A stretch of 50,911 bases of DNA from the NCBI GenBank assembly GCA_003216815.1, contig QCIG01000014.1:1-50911 (forward strand). The letters are read 5' to 3'. This DNA comes from Prochlorococcus sp. AG-402-K14. GTDB taxonomy: Bacteria > Cyanobacteriota > Cyanobacteriia > PCC-6307 > Cyanobiaceae. A model generated the notes under the pieces. That model worked only from the letters and a program-made list of their open reading frames with translations, was not told the origin of the DNA and made no database searches. How positions within the stretch are numbered: position 1 is the stretch's first letter; the number at the start of each line of letters is the position of its first letter. Position numbers and translations under genes: made by a program. Positions 1-9,569 of the stretch are shown piece after piece.

Positions 1-20
1 TCTTCTAGATAGGTTTATTT

Positions 21-1121
21 ATGGGAAGTAGTTTCGGAAAACTTTTTGTTATCAGCACCTTCGGCGAATCTCATGGTGGAGGCGTTGGTGTAGTTATTGA
101 TGGGTGTCCACCCAGGTTGGAGCTTGATATTAATGAAATACAGAATGATCTGAATCGAAGAAGGCCAGGACAAAGTAAAATCACTACTCCAAGGAACGAA
201 AGTGATGAAATTGAAATCCTTAGTGGGCTTTTAGGTAATAAAACATTAGGTACACCAATTGCCATGCTTGTGAGAAATAAAGATCATCGACCCATAGATT
301 ATGCTGAAATAAAAAAAACTTTTAGACCTTCCCACGCTGATGCTACTTATCAAAAAAAATATGGAATTCAGGCTTTAAGTGGAGGCGGGAGGGCGTCTGC
401 AAGAGAGACCATAGGTAGAGTTGCTGCTGGCTCTGTAGCAAAACAACTTCTCACTCAAGCTTGTAATACTGAAATACTTGCTTGGGTAAAACGAATTCAT
501 GATATCGAGGCTGATATAAAGCCAAATGAAGTTACTTTTGATGAGGTTGAGAAAAATATTGTTCGATGTCCAGATCAATTAGCTGCAGATTCAATGATTC
601 AAATAGTGGAGGCTTTTGGTAAAGAAGGAGACTCCTGCGGCGGGGTTATTGAATGCGTTGTTCGCAATCCGCCAGTAGGTCTTGGTATGCCTGTTTTTGA
701 TAAGTTGGAAGCTGATTTAGCAAAGGCATTAATGTCTTTGCCTGCTACAAAAGCTTTTGAGGTAGGCTCAGGGTTTGGAGGCACTTATTTAAAAGGCAGT
801 GAACATAATGATCCTTTTTTGCCTTCGGATTCTGATCAATTAAAAACTGCTACTAATAACTCAGGGGGGATTCAAGGAGGTATTACTAATGGAGAAGATA
901 TTGTTCTCAGAGTTGGATTTAAACCAACAGCAACGATTAGGAAAAGTCAAAAGACAATAGATGAAGATGGAAATGCTATAACCCTCAAGGCAACAGGAAG
1001 GCATGATCCTTGTGTTTTGCCAAGAGCAGTTCCAATGGTAGAAGCAATGGTGGCTATTGTTTTGGCAGATCATTTACTCAGACAAAAAGGTCAATGTAGT
1101 GACTACTATTTAGATGAATAA
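21..1121 (+). CDS. aroC: Chorismate synthase
   Basis: Converts 5-enolpyruvylshikimate-3-phosphate to chorismate, the last step of the shikimate pathway feeding aromatic amino acids, folate and quinones; a reduced-flavin-dependent cytosolic enzyme. The 366-residue length is normal for the family. Visible signatures are GESHGG near residue 15, RPSHAD near 95, [11 protein letters not shown] near 120 (FMN/substrate binding) and [13 protein letters not shown] near 285. The ATG start lies just after the window edge and gives the expected N-terminus. It is convergent with the aldolase gene downstream, with about 35 bp between them. I see no truncation or oddity. Identification is from conserved motifs across the whole length. 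Confidence 0.97.
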   Translation: MGSSFGKLFVISTFGESHGGGVGVVIDGCPPRLELDINEIQNDLNRRRPGQSKITTPRNESDEIEILSGLLGNKTLGTPIAMLVRNKDHRPIDYAEIKKTFRPSHADATYQKKYGIQALSGGGRASARETIGRVAAGSVAKQLLTQACNTEILAWVKRIHDIEADIKPNEVTFDEVEKNIVRCPDQLAADSMIQIVEAFGKEGDSCGGVIECVVRNPPVGLGMPVFDKLEADLAKALMSLPATKAFEVGSGFGGTYLKGSEHNDPFLPSDSDQLKTATNNSGGIQGGITNGEDIVLRVGFKPTATIRKSQKTIDEDGNAITLKATGRHDPCVLPRAVPMVEAMVAIVLADHLLRQKGQCSDYYLDE

Positions 1122-1156
1122 TTTTTTTGCAAGATGGTTTAATAAAAAAGCTTGTC

Positions 1157-1792
1157 TCAAAAATCTTTAAGCCATATCTCTAGATCTTGATCAGGCGTTT
1201 GATTTGATAATTCTCTTCCAATTGCTAATGCGTTATATCCATCAATAAGCAATGTTTTTATATCTCCACTTTTGATCCCACCAGCACCAATGAAGAAAAT
1301 ATCATTTTCTTGAAAGGCCTTTAACTTATTCAAGAAATCAATTCCTAATTTTGACGCAGGAAAGATTTTGATTATTCTATATCCTAGATTAATAGCTTCT
1401 TTGAAATCTTCAAAATTAGATATTCCTGGAATGACTAATTGATTATTTTCTATTGCTTTAACGTGAATTTCTTTGTTGAATAAAGGACTCATAGAATAAT
1501 TTAGATCTAACATGAGGATTGAATCTAAAGATTCCCTAGAGGTGATTGATGCGGCGCCAATATTAATGTATTTAAAATTAGCTTTTATTTCAGAAATTAA
1601 ACTTATCCACTCTGGATTTGGATCCCATCCGATTTCTATATGCTTAATTCCGAAATTAGCAAAATTTTTAATATTTAAAAATAATTTATTCTTTTTATAG
1701 GGTATATTAAAAAAATCATTTTCAAGCCTAATTACAACTATTAGAGGTTGTGCCTTGAGAGATTTTATGAAATTATTTTGCTTAACTTTCAA
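1157..1792 (-). CDS. eda: 2-keto-3-deoxy-6-phosphogluconate (KDPG) aldolase
   Basis: Class I aldolase that cleaves KDPG to pyruvate and glyceraldehyde-3-phosphate, the last step of the Entner-Doudoroff pathway. At 211 residues it has the usual length. The Schiff-base lysine sits in RIIKIFPASKLG, near residue 140, and the C-terminal FIGAGGIKSGDI phosphate-binding stretch is present. It follows ftsH on the same strand with a 16 bp gap, so the two are probably co-transcribed. The sequence is more lysine- and isoleucine-rich than its neighbours, reflecting AT-rich codons. An Entner-Doudoroff route is known in Prochlorococcus; no edd-like dehydratase is in this window. The family also includes 4-hydroxy-2-oxoglutarate aldolases, so exact substrate is inferred. 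Confidence 0.88.
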   Translation of the reverse strand: MKVKQNNFIKSLKAQPLIVVIRLENDFFNIPYKKNKLFLNIKNFANFGIKHIEIGWDPNPEWISLISEIKANFKYINIGAASITSRESLDSILMLDLNYSMSPLFNKEIHVKAIENNQLVIPGISNFEDFKEAINLGYRIIKIFPASKLGIDFLNKLKAFQENDIFFIGAGGIKSGDIKTLLIDGYNALAIGRELSNQTPDQDLEIWLKDF

Positions 1793-1808
1793 AAATTATA
1801 ATTTTTCC

Positions 1809-3656
1809 TTAAACATATTCAGCTACCTTAACTTGATGGCGAATTAATAAATCTTGAAATTCCAGTGAATCAACTGTCTCGGTTTCCATAAGCATTGCTG
1901 TTAGCTCTTCGAGTACTTGTCGATTGTCATTTAGTGCTTTTTTAGCTCTTTTATATGCCATTTCAACAAGAATTGAAACTTCTGAATCAATAGTGGCAGC
2001 TGTATCTTCGGAAAAATCTCTTTCAGAAGCTATATCTCTACCCAGGAACATCCCTCCTTGTGCTCTTCCCAAAGCAACAGGACCTAACTTATCACTCATG
2101 CCAAACTTAGTAACCATTTGCCTAGCAACTGATGCTACTTGCTTTAGATCGTTTGATGCTCCCGTCGTTACTTCATCTTCTCCATAAATTATTTCTTCAG
2201 CAACTCTTCCTCCAAGAGCTACAGCCATTTGATTCTGCAGATAAGATCTTGAATAAAGACCTGATTCCATCCTTTCTTCGCTGGGAGTGAAAAAAGTTAA
2301 GCCACCTGCCTGGCCTCTTGGAATGATTGAGATCTTTTGTACGGGATCATAATCTGGCATTACAGCTCCAACTACAGCATGACCTGCTTCATGATAGGCA
2401 ACTAGCTTTTTACGTTTTTCACTGATTACTCTGTCTTTCTTTTCAGGCCCAACCATAACTCTTTCAATTGCAGCTCCTATTTCATCATTACTAACCTCTG
2501 TTAATTCTTTTCTGGCCGCCAATATCGCTGCCTCATTCAAAAGATTTGCTAAATCTGCCCCTGTAAAACCTGGCGTTCTTCTTGCAACTTGATCAAGGTC
2601 TACGCCCTGAGAAAGAGTTTTATCTCGCGCATGAACTTTTAGTATTTGTAGTCTTCCTGAGTAATCAGGTCTATCAACAGTTACTTGTCTGTCAAACCTT
2701 CCAGGTCTCATAAGTGCTGAATCAAGAACATCAGGTCTGTTAGTTGCAGCAACAATAATTATTCCTGAATTTCCCTCAAATCCATCCATTTCAGTTAAAA
2801 GCTGATTAAGTGTTTGCTCTCTTTCATCATTGCCTCCTCCTAGACCAGCTCCTCTCTGACGGCCTACAGCATCTATTTCGTCAATAAAAACTATGCATGG
2901 AGCATTTTTTTTAGCTTGTTCGAAAAGATCTCTAACTCTACTTGCTCCAACTCCAACAAACATTTCAACGAACTCAGAACCAGATATGGAGAAGAAAGGA
3001 ACAGATGCCTCTCCAGCAACTGCTTTCGCAAGCAAAGTTTTACCTGTTCCAGGAGGTCCAACTAATAAAACACCTTTAGGAATTTTTGCACCTACTGCAG
3101 TAAAGCGATCAGGGTTTTTTAGAAAATCGACTACTTCAGTAAGTTCAAGCTTGGCACCTTCAATGCCAGCAACGTCGCCGAAAGTAATCTTTGTTTCTGG
3201 TTCCATTTGAAGTCTTGCTTTACTCTTTCCAAAACTCATTGCTGGATTACCTCCACCTCCAGAGCCCGCTCTTCTAAATAGAAAAAATAAACCTCCTAAT
3301 AAAAGTATCGGGAAAATTAGACTACTGGCAGCTTGTTGAAGAGGGTTTGCTTGATTAGTTGGCTGCACAGCAATATCAACTTCATTATCTGTTAATAGTT
3401 GAAGTAATTCTTGGTCAGGAGCCAAATTAACTAAAGCTCTGTTTCCATCACTTTCAACAATTTGAGCGGTACCTTTGTCAGGGGAAATAAGCACTCTGCT
3501 AACCTGCTTTTCTTGAACAGCTTCGATAAAATCGCTATATCTCAGTGTTCTAGATGCTTTTGTGGGACTTGGCTTATCGAAAAAAGCACTTCCAACAAAA
3601 ATAACAACTACGACAATTAGTACATAAAGACCAATGTTTCTCCAGCGTTTGTTCAA
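1809..3656 (-). CDS. ftsH: ATP-dependent zinc metalloprotease FtsH
   Basis: Membrane-anchored AAA+ protease; in cyanobacteria FtsH hexamers degrade damaged photosystem II D1 protein and misfolded membrane proteins. The 615 residues show an N-terminal membrane helix (about 8-25), a short periplasmic/lumenal region, a second helix (about 112-128) followed by a glycine-rich linker, Walker A GPPGTGKT (200-207), Walker [13 protein letters not shown] (254-265), an arginine-finger SRH block near 305-322 and the zinc motif HEAGH (422-426). All catalytic elements are intact. Prochlorococcus carries several FtsH paralogues; the glycine-rich linker and length suggest an FtsH2/FtsH8-like member, but that subtype is inference. 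The gene lies between sat and eda on the same strand. Confidence 0.96.
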   Translation of the reverse strand: MNKRWRNIGLYVLIVVVVIFVGSAFFDKPSPTKASRTLRYSDFIEAVQEKQVSRVLISPDKGTAQIVESDGNRALVNLAPDQELLQLLTDNEVDIAVQPTNQANPLQQAASSLIFPILLLGGLFFLFRRAGSGGGGNPAMSFGKSKARLQMEPETKITFGDVAGIEGAKLELTEVVDFLKNPDRFTAVGAKIPKGVLLVGPPGTGKTLLAKAVAGEASVPFFSISGSEFVEMFVGVGASRVRDLFEQAKKNAPCIVFIDEIDAVGRQRGAGLGGGNDEREQTLNQLLTEMDGFEGNSGIIIVAATNRPDVLDSALMRPGRFDRQVTVDRPDYSGRLQILKVHARDKTLSQGVDLDQVARRTPGFTGADLANLLNEAAILAARKELTEVSNDEIGAAIERVMVGPEKKDRVISEKRKKLVAYHEAGHAVVGAVMPDYDPVQKISIIPRGQAGGLTFFTPSEERMESGLYSRSYLQNQMAVALGGRVAEEIIYGEDEVTTGASNDLKQVASVARQMVTKFGMSDKLGPVALGRAQGGMFLGRDIASERDFSEDTAATIDSEVSILVEMAYKRAKKALNDNRQVLEELTAMLMETETVDSLEFQDLLIRHQVKVAEYV

Positions 3657-3699
3657 TGTCTTTCTCTATTTTTTATGAGTTTAATAGGATTAGGGCCAA

Positions 3700-4872
3700 C
3701 TATGCGGCTCTAAGTACATCAACGACGCTTTTAAATGCAAACCATTCAGGAATTTCTTCTCCACTTCTTAGCATTTTCCTGAATTGTGTTCCGCTTAATT
3801 TCTTTATGTGAAGTGACTTTTCTTTAGCATAATCAGCTGTTACGTAGCCTTCTTCTTCTGTATATACAAGATTTAAAGATGGAACTGTTTGCATTCCTAA
3901 TTCTTCGCAGCAATTGTTTGCAAAATCCTGAGCATCGTATGGACCATAAAAATCCTCACCGCTGAGAGATGACTTGCAGCCAGCCATGTCTCTTCCAATA
4001 ATGAAATGAGTACATCCATAATTTCTTCTTATTATCATGTGTTGCAGAGCTTCTCTCGGACCTGCCATATGCATCGAGTAAGGAAGATAAGACCATCTGA
4101 TTTTTGGATTATTAACTTCAGAAGCTAGTTTTTCATAGGTTTGAAATCTTACTGATCCAGGGATGTCATCTTCTTGTGTGGGGCCACAAGTTGGGTGAAC
4201 TAGCACCACAGCATTTTTACTCACATTTTTAGCCTTTAAGGCTCTTGTGAAAAGTTCATAATGTGCTCTATGAATTGGATTCCTGCACTGGAAAGCAACT
4301 ACATCTTCTCCAGAAGGAAGGCTTTTTCTTACTTGAGCAGGAGTTTGGCAACTGAAAATTCTTTTAGGTAACTCTAATCCTTTGATTGATCCTCCCAAAT
4401 AATACTTTTTCCTTTCCATAGAAATCATTCTTACCGCAGGATGCTCTAGAGAAGTTGTTCCATAGCAAGATTTGGCCTCAATAATCTTGTCAGGTATCCA
4501 TTTTTCTTGAACTTCTAAAATTGCTAGATCTTGATCTTTATAATTTAGTAGAACTGAATCTCCAATGTTTATATCCTCTCTATCTGTATCCATGACAATA
4601 GGAAGGCCAAAAAGTAAACCCGATGCGATGCGATTATTTTTGACAACTGAGTTATAACTTTCTTCACTCATAAATCCAGTTAAAGGAGAAAAAGCACCTA
4701 TTTGTAGCAGTTCAATATCGCAAGCATTTCTATCTGTACAATTTAATGTTTTAAAAGAGCTTCGTTTCAAGCTCTCAGCTTCTTGATTTGATGCCATTAG
4801 GTTTATCAGTTCTCCCCCATAAGGTTTTATCAAACCTTCAGAATTTTTATTAGAACTTTCTTTGATACTCAT
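3700..4872 (-). CDS. sat: ATP sulfurylase (sulfate adenylyltransferase)
   Basis: Activates sulfate with ATP to give adenosine 5'-phosphosulfate, the first step of assimilatory sulfate reduction. The catalytic core QCRNPIHRAHYELF (HxxH type) and the later GRDMAG block are present, and the protein is the monofunctional type of about 390 residues with no APS-kinase domain. I chose ATG at 4872 rather than the longest frame (TTG at 4950): the longer start lies inside a hairpin terminator (4945-4987), the 26 added residues do not look like the family, and an AAGGA ribosome-binding sequence sits a few bases before ATG 4872. It lies downstream of psbO on the same strand but is separated from it by that terminator. 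Confidence 0.94.
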   Translation of the reverse strand: MSIKESSNKNSEGLIKPYGGELINLMASNQEAESLKRSSFKTLNCTDRNACDIELLQIGAFSPLTGFMSEESYNSVVKNNRIASGLLFGLPIVMDTDREDINIGDSVLLNYKDQDLAILEVQEKWIPDKIIEAKSCYGTTSLEHPAVRMISMERKKYYLGGSIKGLELPKRIFSCQTPAQVRKSLPSGEDVVAFQCRNPIHRAHYELFTRALKAKNVSKNAVVLVHPTCGPTQEDDIPGSVRFQTYEKLASEVNNPKIRWSYLPYSMHMAGPREALQHMIIRRNYGCTHFIIGRDMAGCKSSLSGEDFYGPYDAQDFANNCCEELGMQTVPSLNLVYTEEEGYVTADYAKEKSLHIKKLSGTQFRKMLRSGEEIPEWFAFKSVVDVLRAA

Positions 4873-4944
4873 TTTTCCTTGAGGTAACCCGGGAAATTCT
4901 CCCAGACAAAGGGCCCATATTTGTGAAATTGTTTTCTTTAGGTT

Positions 4945-4987
4945 CAACAAAAAAAAAGGGAGGTAATACCCCCCTTTTTTTTTGTTG
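4945..4987 (-). terminator. Rho-independent terminator of psbO
   Basis: A near-perfect inverted repeat: CAAC plus nine A and GGG on the left is mirrored by CCC, nine T and GTTG on the right, enclosing a GC-rich head (GGGAGG against CCCCCC with one mismatch). It begins about 20 bp after the psbO stop and precedes sat, so it should end psbO transcripts. Its symmetry means it could also work on the other strand. Confidence 0.8.
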
Positions 4988-5007
4988 AAAATGACTATTT
5001 GCTTTAT

Positions 5008-5811
5008 TTAAGCTTTGCGACCATAAAAGATTCCTTTGATTTTGATATCAACAGGATCTTTTGAACCTAGATCGTTATCTGAAGGTTGGATAGCAACAAA
5101 TTGGCCACCAAATTCATCAGTGTCTGCATCAACTGCATCGACAGTAAGAGTTATTTCCCCTTTACCGCCAAGATCATCTTTAACATTTTCTCTTGCAAGA
5201 TCCTCGTCATCACCCCCAAGAGCGATGAGAGCCTGAGCATATTCAACCCCAGTTGATTTTGCGCGACTCTTTGGATCTAGAAAGTCTGCCGATCTATAAC
5301 TTGGTGTAGTTGTTGAACCCGAGAATTCAGCTCCTGGTTCAATTGATTTTCCTTTTTTAGATTCAGCAACCATCTCTTTAACAGAGAAGGCAAAAGGAAA
5401 TTCTTCTCCATTTGGAGCTAGAACGGTAATGAGAGAGAAGTCAATACCGCCTTTTTCAGTGAACTTACCTCCTGAAAGATCTCCATAAACCTCATCAAGA
5501 CTTGTATTGAAGCGAGGACTGATGATTTTTGCAATCGCAAAATCAGATTTACTTCGCTTATTACTTTGAAGTTTTACTGAAACTTCTGTTGGCTGAAGGC
5601 ATAAGCTTTTGAATTGACCATCAGCATTTATTGAACCCGAAGAACCAGCTGGTAAAACAGTGCAAGCGTCTGCTTGGCCAGTATTAACAACGTTGCCAAA
5701 TCGAGCATTACCTTGTTCGCGGCCTTTTAAAGCTGCAGATGCGCTTGATGGGAGAGTCGTAAAGGTGAGACAAAAAGCCAGCATCAAAGCCAGCAGAGGA
5801 CGAAATCGCAT
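5008..5811 (-). CDS. psbO: Photosystem II manganese-stabilising protein PsbO
   Basis: Lumenal extrinsic 33-kDa subunit of photosystem II that stabilises the Mn4CaO5 oxygen-evolving cluster. The 267-residue precursor starts with a signal peptide (residues about 1-26: basic MRFRP, hydrophobic core, SSASA cleavage region) for thylakoid lumen export. The mature part carries the paired cysteines expected of PsbO (in ADACTVLP and SLCLQPTEV), which form its disulfide, and ends with the DIKIKGIFYGRK-type C-terminus. Encoded alone, between a 224 bp upstream gap and a strong terminator, which fits a separately controlled abundant protein. Its base composition is more GC-rich than its neighbours, typical for a highly expressed gene. 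Confidence 0.96.
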   Translation of the reverse strand: MRFRPLLALMLAFCLTFTTLPSSASAALKGREQGNARFGNVVNTGQADACTVLPAGSSGSINADGQFKSLCLQPTEVSVKLQSNKRSKSDFAIAKIISPRFNTSLDEVYGDLSGGKFTEKGGIDFSLITVLAPNGEEFPFAFSVKEMVAESKKGKSIEPGAEFSGSTTTPSYRSADFLDPKSRAKSTGVEYAQALIALGGDDEDLARENVKDDLGGKGEITLTVDAVDADTDEFGGQFVAIQPSDNDLGSKDPVDIKIKGIFYGRKA

Positions 5812-6035
5812 GAGAGGGCTAGATGACTGCGGTGGAAACCGCCCAATTAATTCAGTTGGGATATTACAGGTGTCAAATACTTCTTATCACAAGCACTTTG
5901 CAGCTCTATACAACCCGTAGCTTTTCCTTTGTTGGCTATCCGACTCCCGTTTCCTTTAAAACCCTTGTCTTGCAATGCTTGTGGCGGTAAGGCTCGAATT
6001 TTTGAGAAAAAAACGATAACAAAAATATTTAAAAT

Positions 6036-7295
6036 TTAAGGTAGAAAATGTTGAATTTCATCTAAAAGTTGGTGAGATATTGCAAGTTTTGTTGATAAAG
6101 CTATGTTTTTAACCATTTTTTTTGGACCCAATAAAAAACCACTATTGAGGTTTTGATCAAACCCTTGTCCATCTCTATCAATTGGATTGGCCATAAGAAG
6201 GTCACAGCCTTTTAATATTCTTTTTGTCTCTCCCTTGTTCTTTATTTCATTATCACTTCCTGTTTCAGCCGCAAAACCTAGGAAAATTTGATTTCCTGAT
6301 TTCTTTTTAGTTTGGTTTTTGATTAAGTCAGGCGTCATTTCAAGATCATCAAAAATTGAATTTAGAAAAAGCTCTTTAGGGATTTTTTGCTCACTTGGAA
6401 TAGTTTTTTTAAAATCTGAAACAGCAGCAGCCATAACAATAATTTGAGCAGTCGGGAGCAAATTTTCAATTTTCTCACCCATTTCATTTGAGCTTCTCAC
6501 TGGAAAAGTATTGAGTCCCTCAAGGAGTTCTTTTTGTACTTTTATTGGTCCATGCACTAAATCGACTTCTGCTCCTCTCAACTTTGCAGCTTGAGCTATC
6601 AAAACTCCCATTCGACCACTACTTCGATTTGTAAGCTGTCTTACTAAATCAAGGTTTTCAACAGTGGCTCCAGCTGATATAAGAAACCTTATGTTTTTTA
6701 AGTCTTTGGTGAGAAATCTATTTTGCGCACGAAAAATAAAGGCACTTTCAGAGGCTAATTCAATAATGTCTAGATTAATCATTTTTCCATCACCAATTCT
6801 GTCGCAAGCTAAAAGTCCCTCACTTGGTTCTAGGCTGATGACTTGGTCTAGAGTCTTTAAGTAATTCCAATTCTTTTGTACTGATGGATTTGACCACATT
6901 GCAGTATTCATTGCCGCAGCAATAACTATTTGTGATTGAGCTGCTAAGAGAATGCTTGATACAAGTCCGTCAGCATTTCCATTAGTGAATTTTGATAAAG
7001 ATGTTGCGCTCATTGGTGCAACGAGAATTAGTTCTGCCCATTCCGCTAAAGCAATATGCAAAGGTTTTGTTTGATAGTCATGCCATTGATCTTTATCTTG
7101 ATAACATTTATTTCTGCTTAAAGTGGATAAAGATAAGGGGCTAACTAATTTAGCTGCGCTTTGCGTTAAGACACACCTGACTTCTGCTCCAGCTTTAATT
7201 AGTCGGCTAATTAAGATTGGTGCTTTAACAGCTGCAATACTTCCTGTAACTGCAACTAATATTTTTTTTCCTGATAAAGAAGTAGGATGATTCAT
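6036..7295 (-). CDS. coaBC: Bifunctional phosphopantothenoylcysteine decarboxylase/synthetase
   Basis: Coenzyme A biosynthesis: CoaB (C-terminal) joins cysteine to 4'-phosphopantothenate using CTP and CoaC (N-terminal flavoprotein) decarboxylates it. Of 419 residues, the first 180 or so form the CoaC flavodoxin-like domain starting VTGSIAA, with catalytic His in KPLHIALAEWAE, the AMNTAMW motif (the family's usual proline before AMN is alanine here, the asparagine is kept) and LLACDRIGDGKM containing the active-site cysteine. The CoaB half has ISAGATVENLDLVRQLTNRSSGRMG and the lysine-rich FKKTIPSEQK segment. Length matches the family (about 400). ATG start is close after an AT-rich gap. Confident for function; the proline loss looks like a tolerated variation. 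Confidence 0.93.
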   Translation of the reverse strand: MNHPTSLSGKKILVAVTGSIAAVKAPILISRLIKAGAEVRCVLTQSAAKLVSPLSLSTLSRNKCYQDKDQWHDYQTKPLHIALAEWAELILVAPMSATSLSKFTNGNADGLVSSILLAAQSQIVIAAAMNTAMWSNPSVQKNWNYLKTLDQVISLEPSEGLLACDRIGDGKMINLDIIELASESAFIFRAQNRFLTKDLKNIRFLISAGATVENLDLVRQLTNRSSGRMGVLIAQAAKLRGAEVDLVHGPIKVQKELLEGLNTFPVRSSNEMGEKIENLLPTAQIIVMAAAVSDFKKTIPSEQKIPKELFLNSIFDDLEMTPDLIKNQTKKKSGNQIFLGFAAETGSDNEIKNKGETKRILKGCDLLMANPIDRDGQGFDQNLNSGFLLGPKKMVKNIALSTKLAISHQLLDEIQHFLP

Positions 7296-7492
7296 AATAT
7301 ATAGAGTTTATATCAAATAGGCCTTCAAAAAGATACTTTTCAAATTTTAAATTATGTAGATCTTTACTATTTCCAGAAAATTTGAGATTTTTATTTTCAT
7401 GGGAAATATTCTCTTTGCTTTATATTTACTTTCATTTATTATTAAGTAAGGTGGTTGACTAAAACTAAAGTAATTATTTTATCTTTTTTCTT

Positions 7493-7834
7493 ATGACTTT
7501 AAGGATGCAGAAAACAGTGTTATATAAATCATCTGAAAAGATTCTAGACAGGTTGGCAAGTTGGGCTGCTAATCCTTGGAGAAGGTATTCATTGTTAGTA
7601 ATAATCTTTTTGATTGGTTTTTTGATAGGAAGCTCTCTTGGTATGATTAATGGTGTACTTGCATTAATGGATCCAGTTGGAGCATTAATTGCATTGATAT
7701 TTTTGGAGTTACTTATTAAAGCAAGGTTTGTTTTTCTTAAGCAAAACAAACCAATAATATTAATTAGAGTATTTGATATTTTTAGGATTGGATTAGCTTA
7801 TGGTTTATTCTCAGAAGGATTGAAACTGTTATAG
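7493..7834 (+). CDS. DUF565 (Ycf20-like) membrane protein
   Basis: A 113-residue protein resembling the cyanobacterial/plastid Ycf20 family (DUF565). It starts with a basic amphipathic stretch containing a conserved WAANPWRRYSL, then two hydrophobic segments at about residues 34-52 and 56-75, and a final hydrophobic-amphipathic part near the C-terminus. Function is not firmly known; a Ycf20 homologue in algae and plants has been tied to photoprotective quenching, but carrying that over here is inference. ATG start preceded by an AT-rich gap; convergent with pyrB, leaving 7 bp between stops. Family call is from memory of the motif, so moderately sure. Confidence 0.75.
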   Translation: MTLRMQKTVLYKSSEKILDRLASWAANPWRRYSLLVIIFLIGFLIGSSLGMINGVLALMDPVGALIALIFLELLIKARFVFLKQNKPIILIRVFDIFRIGLAYGLFSEGLKLL

Positions 7835-7841
7835 ATAAAAA

Positions 7842-8861
7842 TTAATTATTTTTATTTAAACCTAGCAAATATAATAAAGCCATTCGTGTTGGGATTCCAT
7901 TTTCTACTTGATTTCTTATAAGATTAATTGAATTATCTTCTACTAATTGACTGCTGATTTCGATTCCTCTATTTACTGGCCCTGGATGTAGAACAGGAAC
8001 TTTTTTAGCACACCACTTCAAGCTTTGATGTGTAATTCCATATTGTTCATGATAAGTATCAAGGTCGCTAAGCATATTTTGCTTCATTCTTTCTTTCTGT
8101 AAGCGGAGTGTCATAACAGCATCAGCATTTTTTAATGCATCTTTTAGAGATCTTTCTATGCAAACTGAACCTCGGTTTTGAATTGGATCAATTTTTTGCC
8201 CTGGCGGAGGATTTAAAACAAAATCATTGAATTCATTAGGAAGTAGGCTAGGAGGGCCACAAAGTGTTACGTCAGCACCGCAGGCTGTGAGTGCCCAAAG
8301 ATTCGATCTTGCAACTCTAGAATGAAGTATATCTCCAACTATTGTTATCTTTTTATTTGAAAGACTATTAGTAGATGGTTCGCTTGGATTAAAGAAACTA
8401 GCAAGGGTAAATAGATCTAATAGTCCTTGACTTGGATGACTGTGATATCCATCACCAGCATTCAGAATAGATGTATTAATGTTATTTATGTCTACGTAAT
8501 TTGCTAAATCAGCGGGTACATTAGTTGATTCATGCCTGATTACTAAAATATCTGCCCCCATCGAGATATAAGTTAGAATAGTGTCTAAAGGTGTCTCTCC
8601 TTTACTTAAAGAACTGGTAGATACAGAAAAATTTTGAACATCAGCAGATAGTCTTTTAGCTGCAATTTCAAAGCTAGAACGAGTTCTGGTACTTGGCTCA
8701 AAAAATAAGTTAGTAATTAGTCTTCCTTGAAGTGCGGGAAGCTTTCTAGAACTTGATTTATGGACATCTTTAAATCTTGTTGTTAGTTCTAAAACTGTTT
8801 TATAGTCATCTATTGAAAATGTGGAAAGATCAAGAATGTGATTATGGTTCCAATTATTCAT
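7842..8861 (-). CDS. pyrB: Aspartate carbamoyltransferase catalytic chain
   Basis: Condenses carbamoyl phosphate and aspartate to N-carbamoyl aspartate, the committed step of pyrimidine synthesis. The 339-residue protein has the carbamoyl-phosphate motif [13 protein letters not shown] (near residue 55), [11 protein letters not shown] for the middle region and LHPGPVNRG near the C-terminus. No regulatory chain (pyrI) is next to it, as usual in cyanobacteria. Its ATG overlaps the TGA stop of mpg by 4 bp (ATGA), so it is translationally coupled to that gene. pyrE lies far away at 45.8 kb, so the pathway is scattered. Identity is secure. Confidence 0.96.
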   Translation of the reverse strand: MNNWNHNHILDLSTFSIDDYKTVLELTTRFKDVHKSSSRKLPALQGRLITNLFFEPSTRTRSSFEIAAKRLSADVQNFSVSTSSLSKGETPLDTILTYISMGADILVIRHESTNVPADLANYVDINNINTSILNAGDGYHSHPSQGLLDLFTLASFFNPSEPSTNSLSNKKITIVGDILHSRVARSNLWALTACGADVTLCGPPSLLPNEFNDFVLNPPPGQKIDPIQNRGSVCIERSLKDALKNADAVMTLRLQKERMKQNMLSDLDTYHEQYGITHQSLKWCAKKVPVLHPGPVNRGIEISSQLVEDNSINLIRNQVENGIPTRMALLYLLGLNKNN

Positions 8862-9463
8862 AATCCCTCAAATGAGGATGGGCGCCAACATTTTTTTGTT
8901 GAAGGAGTTTTATCTCCTTTAACCCTTTTACTAATACTTCTACTACTTTCTAGATACCAACGCCAAGGTATATCTTTAGCTTGAGATATGCCAATTCTAG
9001 TTGTTTGTATTATTGTCCCCATCTTCTTCAAATGCTCACCGTCAGTTAACCAGAAACCATTTTCAGGTGATAAAAATAAATTGTTATGATTTCTATTTAA
9101 ATCAAATCTTTTAGCCAATAATCCAGGGCCAGAGGCTACGCGTTCATCTTCGTCTTTTATTGCGATAGATCTAAGAAGAACACCATTGGCCCAATTTTTT
9201 TTCCCTGTGACAATATTTACGCAATGATAAATACCGTATGAAAGGTATATATACAAATTACCAGGCTCGCCAAATAGTGTTTCGTTTCTTTGCGTTTTCC
9301 CTGAAAAGCCATGGCATGAGGCCTCCTCTTGTGAGTAGGCCTCTGTTTCAACAATTACTCCAGAAAGATATTTGTTTTTTGAAATACGCTTATTAAATAA
9401 GCAGCCTATTAAATTAGGAGCTACAAGATGAGATGGTCTAGAAAAAAATTCTTTTTTGAGAAT
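8858..9463 (-). CDS. mpg: 3-methyladenine DNA glycosylase (AAG/MPG type), non-standard start
   Basis: Monofunctional glycosylase that excises alkylated purines in base-excision repair. The conserved text runs continuously from [16 protein letters not shown] through [17 protein letters not shown] (containing the catalytic glutamate) and [21 protein letters not shown] to a C-terminal GPGLLAKRF block. The first ATG in frame (9256) would delete about 69 residues including the catalytic VETEAY. Upstream of it the frame stays open to a TAA at 9485-9487 but has no ATG, GTG or TTG. I set the start at ATT 9463, giving 201 residues, which fits the family; ATC 9469 or ATA 9484 are alternatives. Start assignment is uncertain, the gene identity is not. 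Overlaps pyrB by 4 bp. Confidence 0.82.
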   Translation of the reverse strand: MLKKEFFSRPSHLVAPNLIGCLFNKRISKNKYLSGVIVETEAYSQEEASCHGFSGKTQRNETLFGEPGNLYIYLSYGIYHCVNIVTGKKNWANGVLLRSIAIKDEDERVASGPGLLAKRFDLNRNHNNLFLSPENGFWLTDGEHLKKMGTIIQTTRIGISQAKDIPWRWYLESSRSISKRVKGDKTPSTKKCWRPSSFEGL

Positions 9464-9569
9464 TGAGATTGCCTTACTCTTTATTTACAACCTATATTAC
9501 TTAGTGATATAGAGCTCTTCCTTCAACTCCTTGCCAGATTACTAATCTTAAAAATTTTCTAACATAATC

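Noticed and set aside
1122-1156. Possible terminator between aroC and eda
   Set aside because: Only a CAAG/CTTG pairing across a long loop, too weak to call.
4873-4950. N-terminal extension of sat from TTG 4950
   Set aside because: Start lies inside the psbO terminator hairpin and the added residues are unlike the family.
5660-5920. Plus-strand frame at the start of psbO
   Set aside because: Shadow of psbO on the opposite strand, no family resemblance.
7296-7492. Minus-strand open stretch upstream of coaBC
   Set aside because: No start codon in frame and no recognisable protein; treated as intergenic.
8859-9256. Short mpg frame from ATG 9256 as the complete gene
   Set aside because: It would lack the catalytic VETEAY region that continues in frame upstream.
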